64,000 nt of DNA from Paraburkholderia sacchari (GCF_000785435.2 NZ_JTDB02000006.1:62001-126000), one strand, 5' to 3'; positions 1-8,544 are shown, counted from the first letter of the stretch. Translations and numbers: made by a program. The notes: generated from the sequence alone by a model not told the origin.

Positions 1-1
1 T

Positions 2-376
2 GCAAGCCGTGCCGATGCGCCGCCGCGCGGCCTGCTCGCGCTCGCGCAGCAACCGCGCCTGCAGCCCGCCATCGACGCGATGTTCGACGCGCCCGGCAAG
101 CCATGGACGCTGCCGGAGTTCGCCGCGCTGTGCCATATGTCGCGCGCGACGTTCGCACGCCACTTCGACGAAGCAATCGGGCGCAGCGCCACCGACGTGC
201 TGACCGATGTCCGCATGACGCTCGCGGGCCGCATGCTCGCGCAGGGCAGCCAGCCCGTAGCCGAGATCGGCGAATTCGTGGGCTACCAGTCCGACGCCGC
301 GTTTCAGCGCAGCTTCAAGCGGCACGTGGGGATGACGCCTGCGCAATGGCGTGCCACCGCGCACACGCTCGCGTGA
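2..376 (+). CDS. AraC-family transcriptional regulator, C-terminal part
   Basis: The frame enters the window at base 2 without a start codon, so only the C-terminal DNA-binding half of an AraC/XylS-type regulator is present; the effector-binding half lies upstream. Two helix-turn-helix units are visible, the first around CHMSRATFARHF and the second around IGEFVGYQSDAAFQRSFK, followed by the usual GMTPAQWR ending of the family. It ends 56 bases before the convergent end of the efflux operon. The target genes and the ligand cannot be told from this fragment. Confidence 0.88.
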   Translation, partial: ASRADAPPRGLLALAQQPRLQPAIDAMFDAPGKPWTLPEFAALCHMSRATFARHFDEAIGRSATDVLTDVRMTLAGRMLAQGSQPVAEIGEFVGYQSDAAFQRSFKRHVGMTPAQWRATAHTLA

Positions 377-432
377 ATGCTGACGCTGCTCCGGTTGCGC
401 GAAAAAGGTTCGCGCAGCGGCGGCGCACATAG

Positions 433-1932
433 TCATCCCCCTCGCACCACGCTCGCGCCCGGCGCACCGGCATTGCGCGCGACCACGTCGCCGTTCAGGC
501 TCCAGCCGCCGCCGAGCGAACGGTAAAGCGCCACCGCCGCGAGCGCGCGTTCGCGCTGCGCGCCGTTGAGCAGGTCGGCGTCGGCCAGCCAGGTCTGCTG
601 CGCGCTCAGCACGTCGAGAAAGTCGGTCGCACCGCCCTTGTAGAGCTGGTTCGCGAGCTTGAGCGCCTGCTCGGACGACGCCACCGCGTCGCTCAACTGT
701 TGCGTCTGCCCTGCCGTGCTCACGAGGTCGCTGCGGCTGTCTTCCACTTCGCGCAACGCCTGCAACATCGTCTGCTGCAGGTTCAGCTGCGATTCGCGCA
801 TGCGGCTCTCGCTCTGCTCGATATCGGCGGTGATGCGGCCCGCGTTGAAGATCGGGCTCGTCGCGCCAAGCGCCGCGCTGAACAGATTGTCGGTGAGCGC
901 AGGCATGCCGAGATACGACGCGGCGAGCACGCCGTCCGTGAGATTCAGCGTGAACTTCGGATACCGCTCGGCGCGCGCGACACCCACTTCCGCTGCGCGC
1001 TGCTGCACGGTTGCGTAAGCGGCCTGCACGTCAGGGCGGCGCAATAGCGCCTCCGAAGGCAGCCACTGCGGCACCCCGGCAGGCGCTGAAGGAATGGGCT
1101 CGGGTGCAGCCAGCGCGAGCTGCGCGACCGACTCGGGCGTGCGTCCCGTATAGACCGCAATAAGATTCAGTTGATGATCGATGCTTGCCTGCGCGCGCGG
1201 CATGCGCGCCTGTAACTCGCTGAGCTGCGTTTGTGCGCGCGTGACGTCGAGCTGTGTCGAAAGGCCGAATTTCAGGCGATCTCGAGTCAACTGCAGCGTG
1301 CGCTGCCTGATCGATACGTTGTCCTGCAGGATCTTCAGCTCGGCTTGTGCCCAGCGCAGATCCACATAGGCCGATGCGGCGTCCGCCGCCAGCGCGAGCC
1401 GCGCCGCGTCCAGCGCATGTTGCTGGCCCACCAGATTCGCCTGCGCCGCGAGCAGTTCCAGCCGCTCGCCGCCGAACACATCGGGCGACCAGCTCAGCGT
1501 CAGGCCGGCGCCGGCCTGCTTCACGTAGCCCAGCGGCGGCGGCGTGTTCTTCCGCTCGTAGGCGCCTTGCGCCGTAAAGTCCAGTTGCGGCAGCAACGCG
1601 GCGTGCTTCTGCGTCGTGATCGATTGCGCCTGCTTCACGCGCTCGGCGGCGGCCTGCAAGTCCAGATTGCCGCTCAGCACGCTCGAGAGCAGCGCATCGA
1701 GCGCCGGATCGTCGAACTGTGCCCACCACGCGCGCGCGTCGATGGCGTCTTGCGGCGCGTCGATACGCCATGCAGCGGGCGCCGTCGTGTGCACCGCTTC
1801 AGGCAGGTCGGCGTGCTGCGCGGGCTGCACGGCGCACGCAGCAAGGACGGCTGCGGCGAGTACCGTGAGGCCCGCGCGTACCGCACGCACGAGATGCACT
1901 GGCTTCGGGAAATGACGGTCTTGCGATTGCAT
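433..1932 (-). CDS. Outer-membrane efflux factor, NodT/OprM family lipoprotein
   Basis: Outer-membrane channel of a tripartite drug exporter, 499 aa. The N-terminus is a lipoprotein signal (hydrophobic LTVLAAAVLAAC, lipobox LAAC), followed by the two long alpha-helical coiled repeats of the TolC/OprM fold; the alanine- and glutamine-rich helices and the SYLGMPALTDNLFSAALG stretch are typical of the NodT subfamily. I chose the ATG at 1932 because GAGG lies 6 bases upstream; longer in-frame starts overlap the preceding MFS gene. It is last in the operon, 16 bases after the MFS stop, and should join the HlyD adaptor and MFS pump into one envelope-spanning channel. Confidence 0.9.
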   Translation of the reverse strand: MQSQDRHFPKPVHLVRAVRAGLTVLAAAVLAACAVQPAQHADLPEAVHTTAPAAWRIDAPQDAIDARAWWAQFDDPALDALLSSVLSGNLDLQAAAERVKQAQSITTQKHAALLPQLDFTAQGAYERKNTPPPLGYVKQAGAGLTLSWSPDVFGGERLELLAAQANLVGQQHALDAARLALAADAASAYVDLRWAQAELKILQDNVSIRQRTLQLTRDRLKFGLSTQLDVTRAQTQLSELQARMPRAQASIDHQLNLIAVYTGRTPESVAQLALAAPEPIPSAPAGVPQWLPSEALLRRPDVQAAYATVQQRAAEVGVARAERYPKFTLNLTDGVLAASYLGMPALTDNLFSAALGATSPIFNAGRITADIEQSESRMRESQLNLQQTMLQALREVEDSRSDLVSTAGQTQQLSDAVASSEQALKLANQLYKGGATDFLDVLSAQQTWLADADLLNGAQRERALAAVALYRSLGGGWSLNGDVVARNAGAPGASVVRGG

Positions 1933-1948
1933 AGGAAACCTCACTGAC

Positions 1949-3577
1949 TCAATGTGCATCGGGCGGCGGCGCGCCGTTGATCGGATGCGAGAACACCACG
2001 CAGGCAATGGCGACCACGAAGCACAGCGACAGCACGAAGAACGTATCGGAGAACGTCATCACGAGCGCTTCGCGCAGCACCAGCGCATGCAGTTGCGCGA
2101 GGCCCGCTTGCGCCGCATCGAGCGTGTTGCCTGCTACTGTCGCCCAGCGATTCGTACTTCCAGCGAGCAAGGTCTCGACTTGCGGGACACCGTGCACGAC
2201 GCTTTCATTCAGGCGCAAATAGTGAAAATTGAGCCGGTCGTTGAGCATGGTTGCGCTCACCGCAATGCCGATCGCGCCGCCCAGGTTGCGCATCAGGTTG
2301 AAAAGCCCGCTTGCCGACTTGAGCCGCGAGGGTGGCAGCGAACCGAGCGACATGGTGACGATAGGCGGAATCGCGAACTGCTGGCCCACGCCGCGCAGCG
2401 CCTGCGGCAGCAGGAATTGCTGCCAGCCCCAGTCGTGTGTGAGCGGCACATAGAGATAGCAGCCAAGGCCGAAGCACACGAGGCCGAACAGCATCAACGC
2501 CCGCAGACTGAAAAAGCGCGTGGCGAACGCGTAGACGCCGAGCGCGAGCATCTGGAACACGCCCACCGAGAGCAGCGAAAGCCCGATCTGCAGCGAACTC
2601 AAGCCGCGCACTTCCGCGAGAAAGAGCGGCGTGAGGAACACCGCCACGAAGATGCCGATCCCCGTGACGAACGAGAGCACGCTGCCGATGCCGAAGTTGC
2701 GCACGGCGAGCGCGCGCAAATCGACAATGGGGTCCTTCGCGGTGAGCGCATGCACGATGAAGAGAAAGCCGCAGATCGCCGAGATCCACGCGCAAGCCAC
2801 GATGACGTCGTCGCCGAACCAGTTCTTGCGCGGGCCTTCCTCGAGCACGTATTCGAGGCAGCCAAGAAAGCCGCACATCAGCGCGATGCCGATATAGTCG
2901 CCGCGCTTGACGAGCGAGAGATCGGGTTCGTCGATATGCACGTACTTCGGAACGAGAACGGCTACCGCAATGCCCGGTACGAGGTTCAGGTAGAAGAGCC
3001 AGTGCCACGACCACTGGTCGGTGATCCAGCCACCAATTACGGGGCCAAGCGTGGGCGCGAGCGAAGCGAGCGCGCCGATGGTCGTGGAGGCCACGAGCCG
3101 CTGCTTGCCCGGAAACAGCACGAAGGCGGTGGTGAACACCGTGGGGATCATCGCCGCGCCCAGCGCGCCTTGCAGCGCGCGAAAGATGATCATCGAGTTA
3201 ATGTCCCAGGCGAGGCCGCACAGCATGCTCGTCACCGTGAAGCCCACCGCCGAGGCCACGAAGAGCCAGCGCGTGGACAGCACCTTCGAGAGCCATCCGG
3301 ACATGGGAATCACCATGATTTCGGCGATCAGGTAGGCGGTCTGCACCCAGGACAGCTCGTCCTGGCTCGCGGAGAGCCCGCCGCCGATGTCGCGCAGCGA
3401 GGAAGCCACGATCTGGATGTCGAGCGTGGCCATGAAAAAGCCGATGCACATCAGCGCGAAGGCAAAGGCGCGCTGCGCCATGGGCTGCTCGTGCGGCGCA
3501 AGCTTTTGGTGCGCGTCGTGCGGGTCGGGCGCTTCCTGCGCGGGTCGCACTTCGATGACGGAAGTGGTGTCGCTCAT
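1949..3577 (-). CDS. emrB: MFS drug:H+ antiporter, DHA2 family (EmrB-like)
   Basis: Inner-membrane pump of 542 aa, the usual length of the 14-helix DHA2 family. The N-terminal FALMCIGFFMATLDIQIVAS segment with its D-I-Q motif, the GWLSKVLSTRWLF loop between helices 2 and 3, and the long central helices match EmrB/QacA-type proton antiporters. A strong GGAGG ribosome site precedes the ATG. It sits between the HlyD adaptor (12 bases upstream) and the outer-membrane factor, the standard order for an exporter of hydrophobic toxic compounds. The substrate cannot be read from the sequence. Confidence 0.92.
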   Translation of the reverse strand: MSDTTSVIEVRPAQEAPDPHDAHQKLAPHEQPMAQRAFAFALMCIGFFMATLDIQIVASSLRDIGGGLSASQDELSWVQTAYLIAEIMVIPMSGWLSKVLSTRWLFVASAVGFTVTSMLCGLAWDINSMIIFRALQGALGAAMIPTVFTTAFVLFPGKQRLVASTTIGALASLAPTLGPVIGGWITDQWSWHWLFYLNLVPGIAVAVLVPKYVHIDEPDLSLVKRGDYIGIALMCGFLGCLEYVLEEGPRKNWFGDDVIVACAWISAICGFLFIVHALTAKDPIVDLRALAVRNFGIGSVLSFVTGIGIFVAVFLTPLFLAEVRGLSSLQIGLSLLSVGVFQMLALGVYAFATRFFSLRALMLFGLVCFGLGCYLYVPLTHDWGWQQFLLPQALRGVGQQFAIPPIVTMSLGSLPPSRLKSASGLFNLMRNLGGAIGIAVSATMLNDRLNFHYLRLNESVVHGVPQVETLLAGSTNRWATVAGNTLDAAQAGLAQLHALVLREALVMTFSDTFFVLSLCFVVAIACVVFSHPINGAPPPDAH

Positions 3578-3589
3578 GTCGTTCCTCCC

Positions 3590-4684
3590 TCAATGCGCAG
3601 CGGCAGCGGCTTGCCCGCCATCGCGCAGATGCACCGTCACCGTGGCGGAAAGGCCGGGCCGCAGCACGCCCTCCATGCCTTGCGGCACCTTCACGCGAAT
3701 GCGCACCGGCACGCGCTGCACGATCTTCGTGAAGTTGCCCGTGGCGTTCTCGGGAGGCAGCACGCTGAATGTCGCGCCCGTGGCGGGTGCGAGGCTCTCC
3801 ACGGTGCCGTGCAACGTGCCGCCTGCGGCGTCGAGCGAAACATCGGCGCGGTCTCCGGCGTGCATCTTCTTCAACTGGTCTTCCTTGAAGTTCGCGTCCA
3901 CCCAGAGGTCCGCTGCAGGCACCACCGTTAGCAGCGGCGCGCCCACGTTCGCGAGGATGCCCACGCGCGCCGTGCGGTTGCCGATATAGCCGTCCACCGG
4001 CGAGCGGATCGTCGTGTAATCCACGTTGAGTGCGGCAAGGCGCCGGTTCGCCTCGGCCGTCGCCACGCGTGCCTGGGCCTCCGCGATCTGCGCAGCGAGC
4101 ACGTCGAGCTGGCGCTGCGCGGCCACCACCGACGCGCCGCTCTGCGCCACCGACGCTTGGGCCTTCGCGTAGTCGGCGTTGGCGCGTTCGACGAGCTGGT
4201 TCGATACCGCATCGTCTTTCACGAGTTCGCGATAGCGCGTCTGATCCTGCGCACTGCGCGTAAGCTCGGCGTCCGATGCCCGCACTTCCGCCTGATGCTG
4301 ACCGATCACCGCGGCCTGCAGCGTGCGCTGCGCTTCGAGCTCCGACACCGCAGCGCGCGCACTCGCCAGCTCGGCGTCGGCCTGCGCGAGCTTCGCGTCG
4401 TAATCGCGTGCGTCGAGCCGCATGAGCACCTGGTTCGCATGCACACGCTGGTTGTCCTGCACGAGGATCTCGGAAACGAAGCCGCTCACGCGCGGCGCCA
4501 TCACAGTGACGTTGCCGCCCACATAAGCGTCGTCTGTGGTTTGTATGAAGCGCTGCACGAAGAACCAGTAGCCGCCCGCCACCGCGAGCACGAGGGCCAC
4601 CGCGCCCAGCGCGAGCGGCATCCAGGGCTGGCCCGCACGCTCACGCGGCGCCGCTGCTGGGGCAGGAGTGGAAGGACTCGACAT
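3590..4684 (-). CDS. emrA: HlyD-family periplasmic adaptor (EmrA-like)
   Basis: Membrane-fusion protein of 364 aa. One transmembrane helix near residues 23-45 (ALGAVALVLAVAGGYWFFV) is followed by the YVGGNVTVMAPRVSGFV biotinyl-lipoyl half, a long alanine-rich coiled-coil hairpin, and the TTIRSPVDGYIGNR second lipoyl half, as in EmrA. It should bridge the MFS pump and the outer-membrane factor encoded next. The ATG at 4684 has AGGTGA 5 bases upstream and is preferred over an in-frame GTG at 4693 that lies inside that site. A near-palindrome, probably the MarR operator, lies just upstream. Confidence 0.92.
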   Translation of the reverse strand: MSSPSTPAPAAAPRERAGQPWMPLALGAVALVLAVAGGYWFFVQRFIQTTDDAYVGGNVTVMAPRVSGFVSEILVQDNQRVHANQVLMRLDARDYDAKLAQADAELASARAAVSELEAQRTLQAAVIGQHQAEVRASDAELTRSAQDQTRYRELVKDDAVSNQLVERANADYAKAQASVAQSGASVVAAQRQLDVLAAQIAEAQARVATAEANRRLAALNVDYTTIRSPVDGYIGNRTARVGILANVGAPLLTVVPAADLWVDANFKEDQLKKMHAGDRADVSLDAAGGTLHGTVESLAPATGATFSVLPPENATGNFTKIVQRVPVRIRVKVPQGMEGVLRPGLSATVTVHLRDGGQAAAAAH

Positions 4685-4695
4685 GAGGATCACCT

Positions 4696-4707
4696 GTGTA
4701 TATGCAC
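4696..4707. promoter_or_regulatory. Candidate MarR operator upstream of emrA
   Basis: GTGTATATGCAC differs in one base from the perfect palindrome GTGCATATGCAC found over the transcription start of the marR gene at 5264-5275. It lies 12 bases before the emrA start codon, directly downstream of an AT-rich stretch with TCTAAA as possible -10 element. Two matching sites flanking one MarR gene suggest that it represses both itself and the exporter genes. I did not find a convincing -35 element for emrA. Confidence 0.55.
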
Positions 4708-4768
4708 TTTAGAAGTTAAAAAAATGCCGCGAGATTGAAAGCAGCTCGCATATGAATAGCCGGGAACT

Positions 4769-5263
4769 TCAGACCGCGCGCGTGATGCGCAAAAGCTCGC
4801 GCCGCAGCCATGCAGCACGCCGCTGCCCGAAGCGCCGTTCGAACTCGTCTTGTGCCGCGCGCCAGTGCACGCCCGCCTCGCCCAACCGTGCACGGCCCGC
4901 CGCCGTGAGCGCGAGGCAACGGGGGCGGCAACCGGTTGCGCTCGCCGTATCGGTTACCAGCGCGCTGCGCAGCAGCGGACGCAGCGCGCGCAAAAGCGTC
5001 GTGCGCTCCATGACCATCGTGCGCGCGAGCTGCGCCATCGTCAGCGTTGGCGCGCCAGCCCCCATCGCGTTTGCGCCCTGCGACCCCAGCGCCCCGAGAA
5101 TGCTGAACTGCGTGGGCGTGAGCCCGGCCGCGCTCAAGTGCCGCTCGTAGAGCTGCGACAGATGGCGGGCCGCCTGGCGCACGGCGAAGCAGTCGTCATG
5201 CTCGGGGAAATGGGCATGCGGCTGTTCGCGGTTCGGAGCGCAATCAATGGGATGGGCTTTCAT
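4769..5263 (-). CDS. MarR-family repressor of the efflux operon
   Basis: Winged-helix regulator of about 164 aa, first gene of the efflux block and 84 bases before emrA. The core LSAAGLTPTQFSILGALG, the recognition-helix region LARTMVMERTTLLRALRPL and the wing with basic residues are typical of MarR. Members linked to EmrAB pumps usually release DNA on binding the exported drug. Starts at GTG 5275, ATG 5269 and ATG 5263 are all in frame. I prefer 5263 because the first two lie inside the operator palindrome, at or before the expected transcription start, which would make the mRNA almost leaderless. Confidence 0.88.
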   Translation of the reverse strand: MKAHPIDCAPNREQPHAHFPEHDDCFAVRQAARHLSQLYERHLSAAGLTPTQFSILGALGSQGANAMGAGAPTLTMAQLARTMVMERTTLLRALRPLLRSALVTDTASATGCRPRCLALTAAGRARLGEAGVHWRAAQDEFERRFGQRRAAWLRRELLRITRAV

Positions 5264-5304
5264 GTGCATATGCACAGATTAGACACCCTGACGACCCAAA
5301 ACAA
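5264..5304 (-). promoter_or_regulatory. marR promoter with overlapping palindromic operator
   Basis: On the minus strand, TTGTTT (5299-5304) and TAATCT (5276-5281) are separated by exactly 17 bases and form a plausible sigma-70 promoter. The perfect palindrome GTGCATATGCAC (5264-5275) starts directly after the -10 element and covers the expected transcription start, where a bound MarR dimer would block RNA polymerase. The ATG at 5263 follows immediately, so the 5' leader would be only a few bases long. Confidence 0.6.
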
Positions 5305-5371
5305 GCGTCGCGCGCGGCATCACTTTATGACCGCGCCGACAACAATCACCGCTGCATTGACCGCCAATCCT

Positions 5372-6292
5372 TCAATTTACTTTCATGTTCGCGTGCCCGG
5401 CGCCGCTGAAAAACTCGCTGGCGTGATCGATGAAAGCGCGCACTTTCGCGGGCAGCAGCGTACGCGACGCATAAGCGAGGCGGATCTCGATCTGCGCATC
5501 GACGACAGGAAAGTCGTCGAGCAGCGTGACGAGCTGTCCGGTCGTCAGTTCGCGCTGCACGAGCGGGAGCGGCAGGACGCCGATGCCGAATCCCTCCAGC
5601 ACCATCGCGCGGTTGAAATCGGGATTATTCGAGGTGATGCCGTACTTCAGGCGTACGGTCACCTCCTCATCGCCGTCGCGGAACGTGAGCGACGGCTTGC
5701 GCAGCGAAGGCGACATCGGCACGAACACGTGCGGCTCGAGGTCCAACGGATGCCGCGGCGTCGAGGTTGCCGCAAGGTATGCGGGCGTAGTGACGAGCAC
5801 AAGCGAAATACGGTCGAGCAGCTTCGTTACCGTGGCATCGTTGTTGAGCATGAACGGCAGCACGAGCCCGAGGTCGTAGCCGTCCGCGACCAGGTCGACG
5901 GGACGCTCGGTCAGCATCACGTCGAGCGTCACGTTGGGATGCGCGCGCTTGAAGCTGGCGATAAGCGGCACGAGCCGGTTCACCGTGGCCGTCGTGTGCG
6001 CGACGAGGCGCAGCACGCCGGTGGCCTCGCGCGTCTGCTCGGTCGCGCCGGCCTCCAGCGCATCCAGGTCGTCGAGCACGCGGCAGCAGCCGTCGTAGAA
6101 GCGCTCGGCGGCTTCGGTGAGCGAGATCGCGCGCGTGGTGCGATGAAAGAGCCGGCTGCCGAGGCGCTTTTCGAGCCGCGAGATCGCGCGCGAAACGACC
6201 GGGGTGGCGAGCCCGTGCATCTCCGCGGCGCGCGTGAAGCTGCGCGCCTCGACCACGGAACGGAAAATCCTCAGAGTATCGATATAGTCCAT
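5372..6292 (-). CDS. LysR-family transcriptional regulator
   Basis: LysR-type regulator of 306 aa. The N-terminal winged helix (VVEARSFTRAAEMHGLATPV, then a linker helix with RLGSRLFHRTTR) is followed by the two-lobed effector domain. The DTLRIFRSVVEARSF opening and CCRVLDDLDALEA linker are typical of the CrgA/AaeR-like subgroup common in Burkholderia. It faces the DUF4148 and CcdA/thioredoxin genes across a 380-base gap and could regulate them, but no LysR T-N11-A box stands out there, so the target is unknown. Confidence 0.9.
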   Translation of the reverse strand: MDYIDTLRIFRSVVEARSFTRAAEMHGLATPVVSRAISRLEKRLGSRLFHRTTRAISLTEAAERFYDGCCRVLDDLDALEAGATEQTREATGVLRLVAHTTATVNRLVPLIASFKRAHPNVTLDVMLTERPVDLVADGYDLGLVLPFMLNNDATVTKLLDRISLVLVTTPAYLAATSTPRHPLDLEPHVFVPMSPSLRKPSLTFRDGDEEVTVRLKYGITSNNPDFNRAMVLEGFGIGVLPLPLVQRELTTGQLVTLLDDFPVVDAQIEIRLAYASRTLLPAKVRAFIDHASEFFSGAGHANMKVN

Positions 6293-6487
6293 GGCAATTG
6301 CGCCTGTAATGGCGAACGAGTCCGGTGCAGTAGCTTAAAGCCGCCCGGGCAAACCTGCCGGGGCAGCCCGCGTCACGGCGCAGGCTCGCAGAAGACTTCC
6401 ACGCAAAATGCGCAGCCGTCCCCGGAAAACCGCGCTGCCGGTGCCCGGCACAATCGCGGCGGCCAAGGTGCCGAATATGCCGCAATT

Positions 6488-6566
6488 TTGTATCCGCATG
6501 TATCCGCGGCGCCAGCCGATACACAGCGTTTCACCCACCCCTCATTCCCGACACAGGCGAGATACG
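6488..6566. promoter_or_regulatory. Conserved regulatory element upstream of the first DUF4148 gene
   Basis: The 380-base gap before the DUF4148 gene holds TGTATCCGCA followed at once by TGTATCCGCG (6489-6508), a 10-bp direct repeat of the kind bound by OmpR-type response regulators, and 62 bases further GACACAGGCGAGATACG (6550-6566). The same two elements, at the same 62-base distance, precede the ccdA gene at 7116-7194. The downstream element read on the minus strand again gives GTATC and GTGTC half-sites, so the two blocks face each other. I see no coding sequence in the rest of the gap. Confidence 0.5.
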
Positions 6567-6672
6567 TCTGCGCAGTCAAATACATCCATGGCAGGACGCA
6601 ATGCAGCACCGGCCGAAAGCCGAAACGCGATACCTGCCTGCGAGATCCTTTCTTTTTCTTCTGGAGAACATC

Positions 6673-6987
6673 ATGAACCTCGTCAAGCCGCTCATCGTTG
6701 CCGCTGCCGTCGCCCTGCCCGCTCTCTCGTTTGCCCAGTCCACCCAGCCGCTCACGCGCGCCCAGGTACGCGAGGAACTGGTCGCCCTGCAACAGGCTGG
6801 CTACAACCCCTCCTCAGACGAAACGCAATACCCACGAAACATCCAACAAGCCGAAGCACGCCTGCACGCGCACGACAGTGTCGCCACGACGTCTTATGGC
6901 GGCTCGACTGCAGGCACTTCGGCCTCGGGTGCCCGCGTGAACGGTTCCGATATTCCCGGCCTTGGCCCGATTTTCGCGCACTCGTGA
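6673..6987 (+). CDS. Small secreted DUF4148 protein
   Basis: A 104-aa exported protein with a clear Sec signal peptide (PLIVAAAVALPALSFAQ, cleavage after AQ near residue 22) and the DUF4148 core TRAQVREELVALQQAGYNP, then a serine/glycine-rich tail. DUF4148 proteins are numerous in Burkholderiaceae, presumably periplasmic, and of unknown function. GGAG precedes the ATG. It shares a promoter architecture with the following CcdA/thioredoxin pair, so a role in envelope redox or stress response is possible, but this is inference from position only. Confidence 0.88.
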   Translation: MNLVKPLIVAAAVALPALSFAQSTQPLTRAQVREELVALQQAGYNPSSDETQYPRNIQQAEARLHAHDSVATTSYGGSTAGTSASGARVNGSDIPGLGPIFAHS

Positions 6988-7115
6988 TTTGCAAAGCCGC
7001 ACAGCCGGTCAGGCGATACCACATCGTCACCTGGCCGACTGCGCCCGGAATAGCTCGGGCAAATTTCACGACACTACCCGCTGTTGACGCGGATATTCCG
7101 AAACGTTCGAGCGCC

Positions 7116-7194
7116 TTGTATCGCAATGTGTCGCCGCTGCGTGCAGACAAAGCGGATTGCAATTTATGCCCTGTGGCGACACAAGCCAGATACG
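7116..7194. promoter_or_regulatory. Conserved regulatory element upstream of ccdA-like gene
   Basis: Second copy of the element seen at 6488-6566: TGTATCGCAA directly followed by TGTGTCGCCG (7117-7136), then GACACAAGCCAGATACG (7178-7194, 15 of 17 bases identical to the first copy). The distance from TTGTATC to GACACA is 62 bases in both copies. It ends 45 bases before the ccdA start. The repeat spacing suggests tandem binding of a response regulator; none is encoded next to it. Confidence 0.5.
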
Positions 7195-7239
7195 CAGCGG
7201 GCTTCCAATAACTCCACACCCGTCAACCGGAAGCCAATC

Positions 7240-7944
7240 ATGCACAACTTCCTCGAGCCGACACTCGCCTTCTCCGCAGGGGTCTTCACCATCGCCTCTC
7301 CATGCGTGCTCCCCGTCATGCCGATACTGCTTGGCACTTCGGTCGAGCGGCCTGACCGGACGCGTCCGCTCTTCGTCATTGCGGGATTTATCGTAGCGTT
7401 CGCATCGCTCGCCCTGACGCTGGGTGCCGTCTCGAACGCCGCACATCTTGCCCAGCACACACTACGCAACACCGCGACGGCGCTGCTCGCGTTGTTCGGT
7501 CTCCTGCGCTTGTGGCCCGCGCCTTTCGAATGGTTGATGGCGCGAATTCCGCTGACGACCGCCTTCGCAGCCGGCCCCTCGCAAGCCGCGAGCGGAAATT
7601 CAGGCGGCTTCGTGCTGGGCATGTCGCTCGGCGCCGTCTGGACGCCATGCGCCGGGCCGGTGCTCGCGTCCATCCTCGTGCTGGTCGTGAAAGCGCAGAA
7701 CCTGCAGTGGTCGGCCTTGCTGCTCGGTCTATATGCGATCGGCGCCGCCGTGCCGATGCTCGCCGTCATTTACGGCGGACAGTACGCGCTGCGCAAGTCG
7801 CGCAGCATCGCCCGCATGGCACCCCGGCTACAGCAGGTCTTCGGTGTGTTCGTGATCCTCACCGCAGCCGCGGTCTATTTCCAGTACGACACGCTCGCCT
7901 ATGGCGCCCTGTCCGCTCACTTTCCCACTCTCGCAGGTCTCTGA
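7240..7944 (+). CDS. CcdA/DsbD-type transmembrane thiol transporter
   Basis: Six-helix membrane protein of 234 aa that passes reducing equivalents from cytoplasmic thioredoxin to the periplasm. The two hallmark cysteines are in SPCVLPVMP (Cys22) and TPCAGPV (Cys137). It corresponds to the membrane half of mycobacterial DipZ, with the thioredoxin half encoded separately by the next gene, which starts one base after this stop. The ATG at 7240 begins directly at the first hydrophobic helix; a longer frame upstream would carry an unsupported hydrophilic extension through the conserved promoter element. Confidence 0.85.
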   Translation: MHNFLEPTLAFSAGVFTIASPCVLPVMPILLGTSVERPDRTRPLFVIAGFIVAFASLALTLGAVSNAAHLAQHTLRNTATALLALFGLLRLWPAPFEWLMARIPLTTAFAAGPSQAASGNSGGFVLGMSLGAVWTPCAGPVLASILVLVVKAQNLQWSALLLGLYAIGAAVPMLAVIYGGQYALRKSRSIARMAPRLQQVFGVFVILTAAAVYFQYDTLAYGALSAHFPTLAGL

Positions 7945-7945
7945 C

Positions 7946-8494
7946 ATGTTCAATCGAATCAGGACTCTTTCAGCAGCGGCCATCGCCGCCACCGCGCTCG
8001 TCGCCGCCGCTGCAACGTTCGGCACTGCCGCCCAGGCCGAAACCATGACCGCAAGCGCCACCGCACCGGAATTCACCGGCATCGACAAATGGCTGAACAG
8101 CGACCCACTTACGATGCAGCAACTGCGCGGCAAGGTCGTGCTTGTCGACTTCTGGACCTACTCGTGCATCAACTGCATCCACACACTGCCATACGTCAAG
8201 GACTGGTTCGCGAAATATAAGGACCAGGGACTCACGGTCATCGGTGTTCATACGCCCGAGTATCCATTCGAGCGCGATACGGACAACGTCAAGACGGCCA
8301 TCCGCCGTTTCGGTATCCGCTATCCGGTCGCGCAGGACAACAGCTACGCAACCTGGAATGCCTACAGTAACGAGTACTGGCCTGCGCTCTATCTGATCGA
8401 CAAGCGTGGACATATCGTCTATTCCCACTTTGGCGAAGGCGACTACGCGCAGACCGAAGCGGCAATCCAGCATGCGCTGGCCGGGAAGTCCTGA
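7946..8494 (+). CDS. Periplasmic thioredoxin-like protein (DipZ/TlpA type)
   Basis: A 182-aa exported thioredoxin-fold protein. A signal peptide (residues 1-31, ending AQAE) precedes an AhpC/TSA-like domain with the redox motif WTYSCINC (Cys74 and Cys77), which matches the C-terminal domain of DipZ. HTPEYPFERDTDNVKTAI and YWPALYLIDKRGHIVYSHFGEG are also DipZ-like. It should receive electrons from the CcdA-like protein encoded one base upstream and reduce periplasmic substrates. The pair is translationally coupled. Confidence 0.9.
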   Translation: MFNRIRTLSAAAIAATALVAAAATFGTAAQAETMTASATAPEFTGIDKWLNSDPLTMQQLRGKVVLVDFWTYSCINCIHTLPYVKDWFAKYKDQGLTVIGVHTPEYPFERDTDNVKTAIRRFGIRYPVAQDNSYATWNAYSNEYWPALYLIDKRGHIVYSHFGEGDYAQTEAAIQHALAGKS

Positions 8495-8544
8495 TCCGGG
8501 CCATCCGCCCTCCTTCCGTCCGGCATGGCGGCACGCACGTTTAC

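Noticed and set aside
1952..3931. 659-codon plus-strand open frame
   Set aside because: Antisense to emrB and emrA, with a highly charged Arg/Glu/His composition and no recognisable domain.
4850..6676. 608-codon plus-strand open frame
   Set aside because: It is antisense to the clear MarR and LysR genes and has the Arg/His-rich composition of a shadow frame in high-GC DNA.
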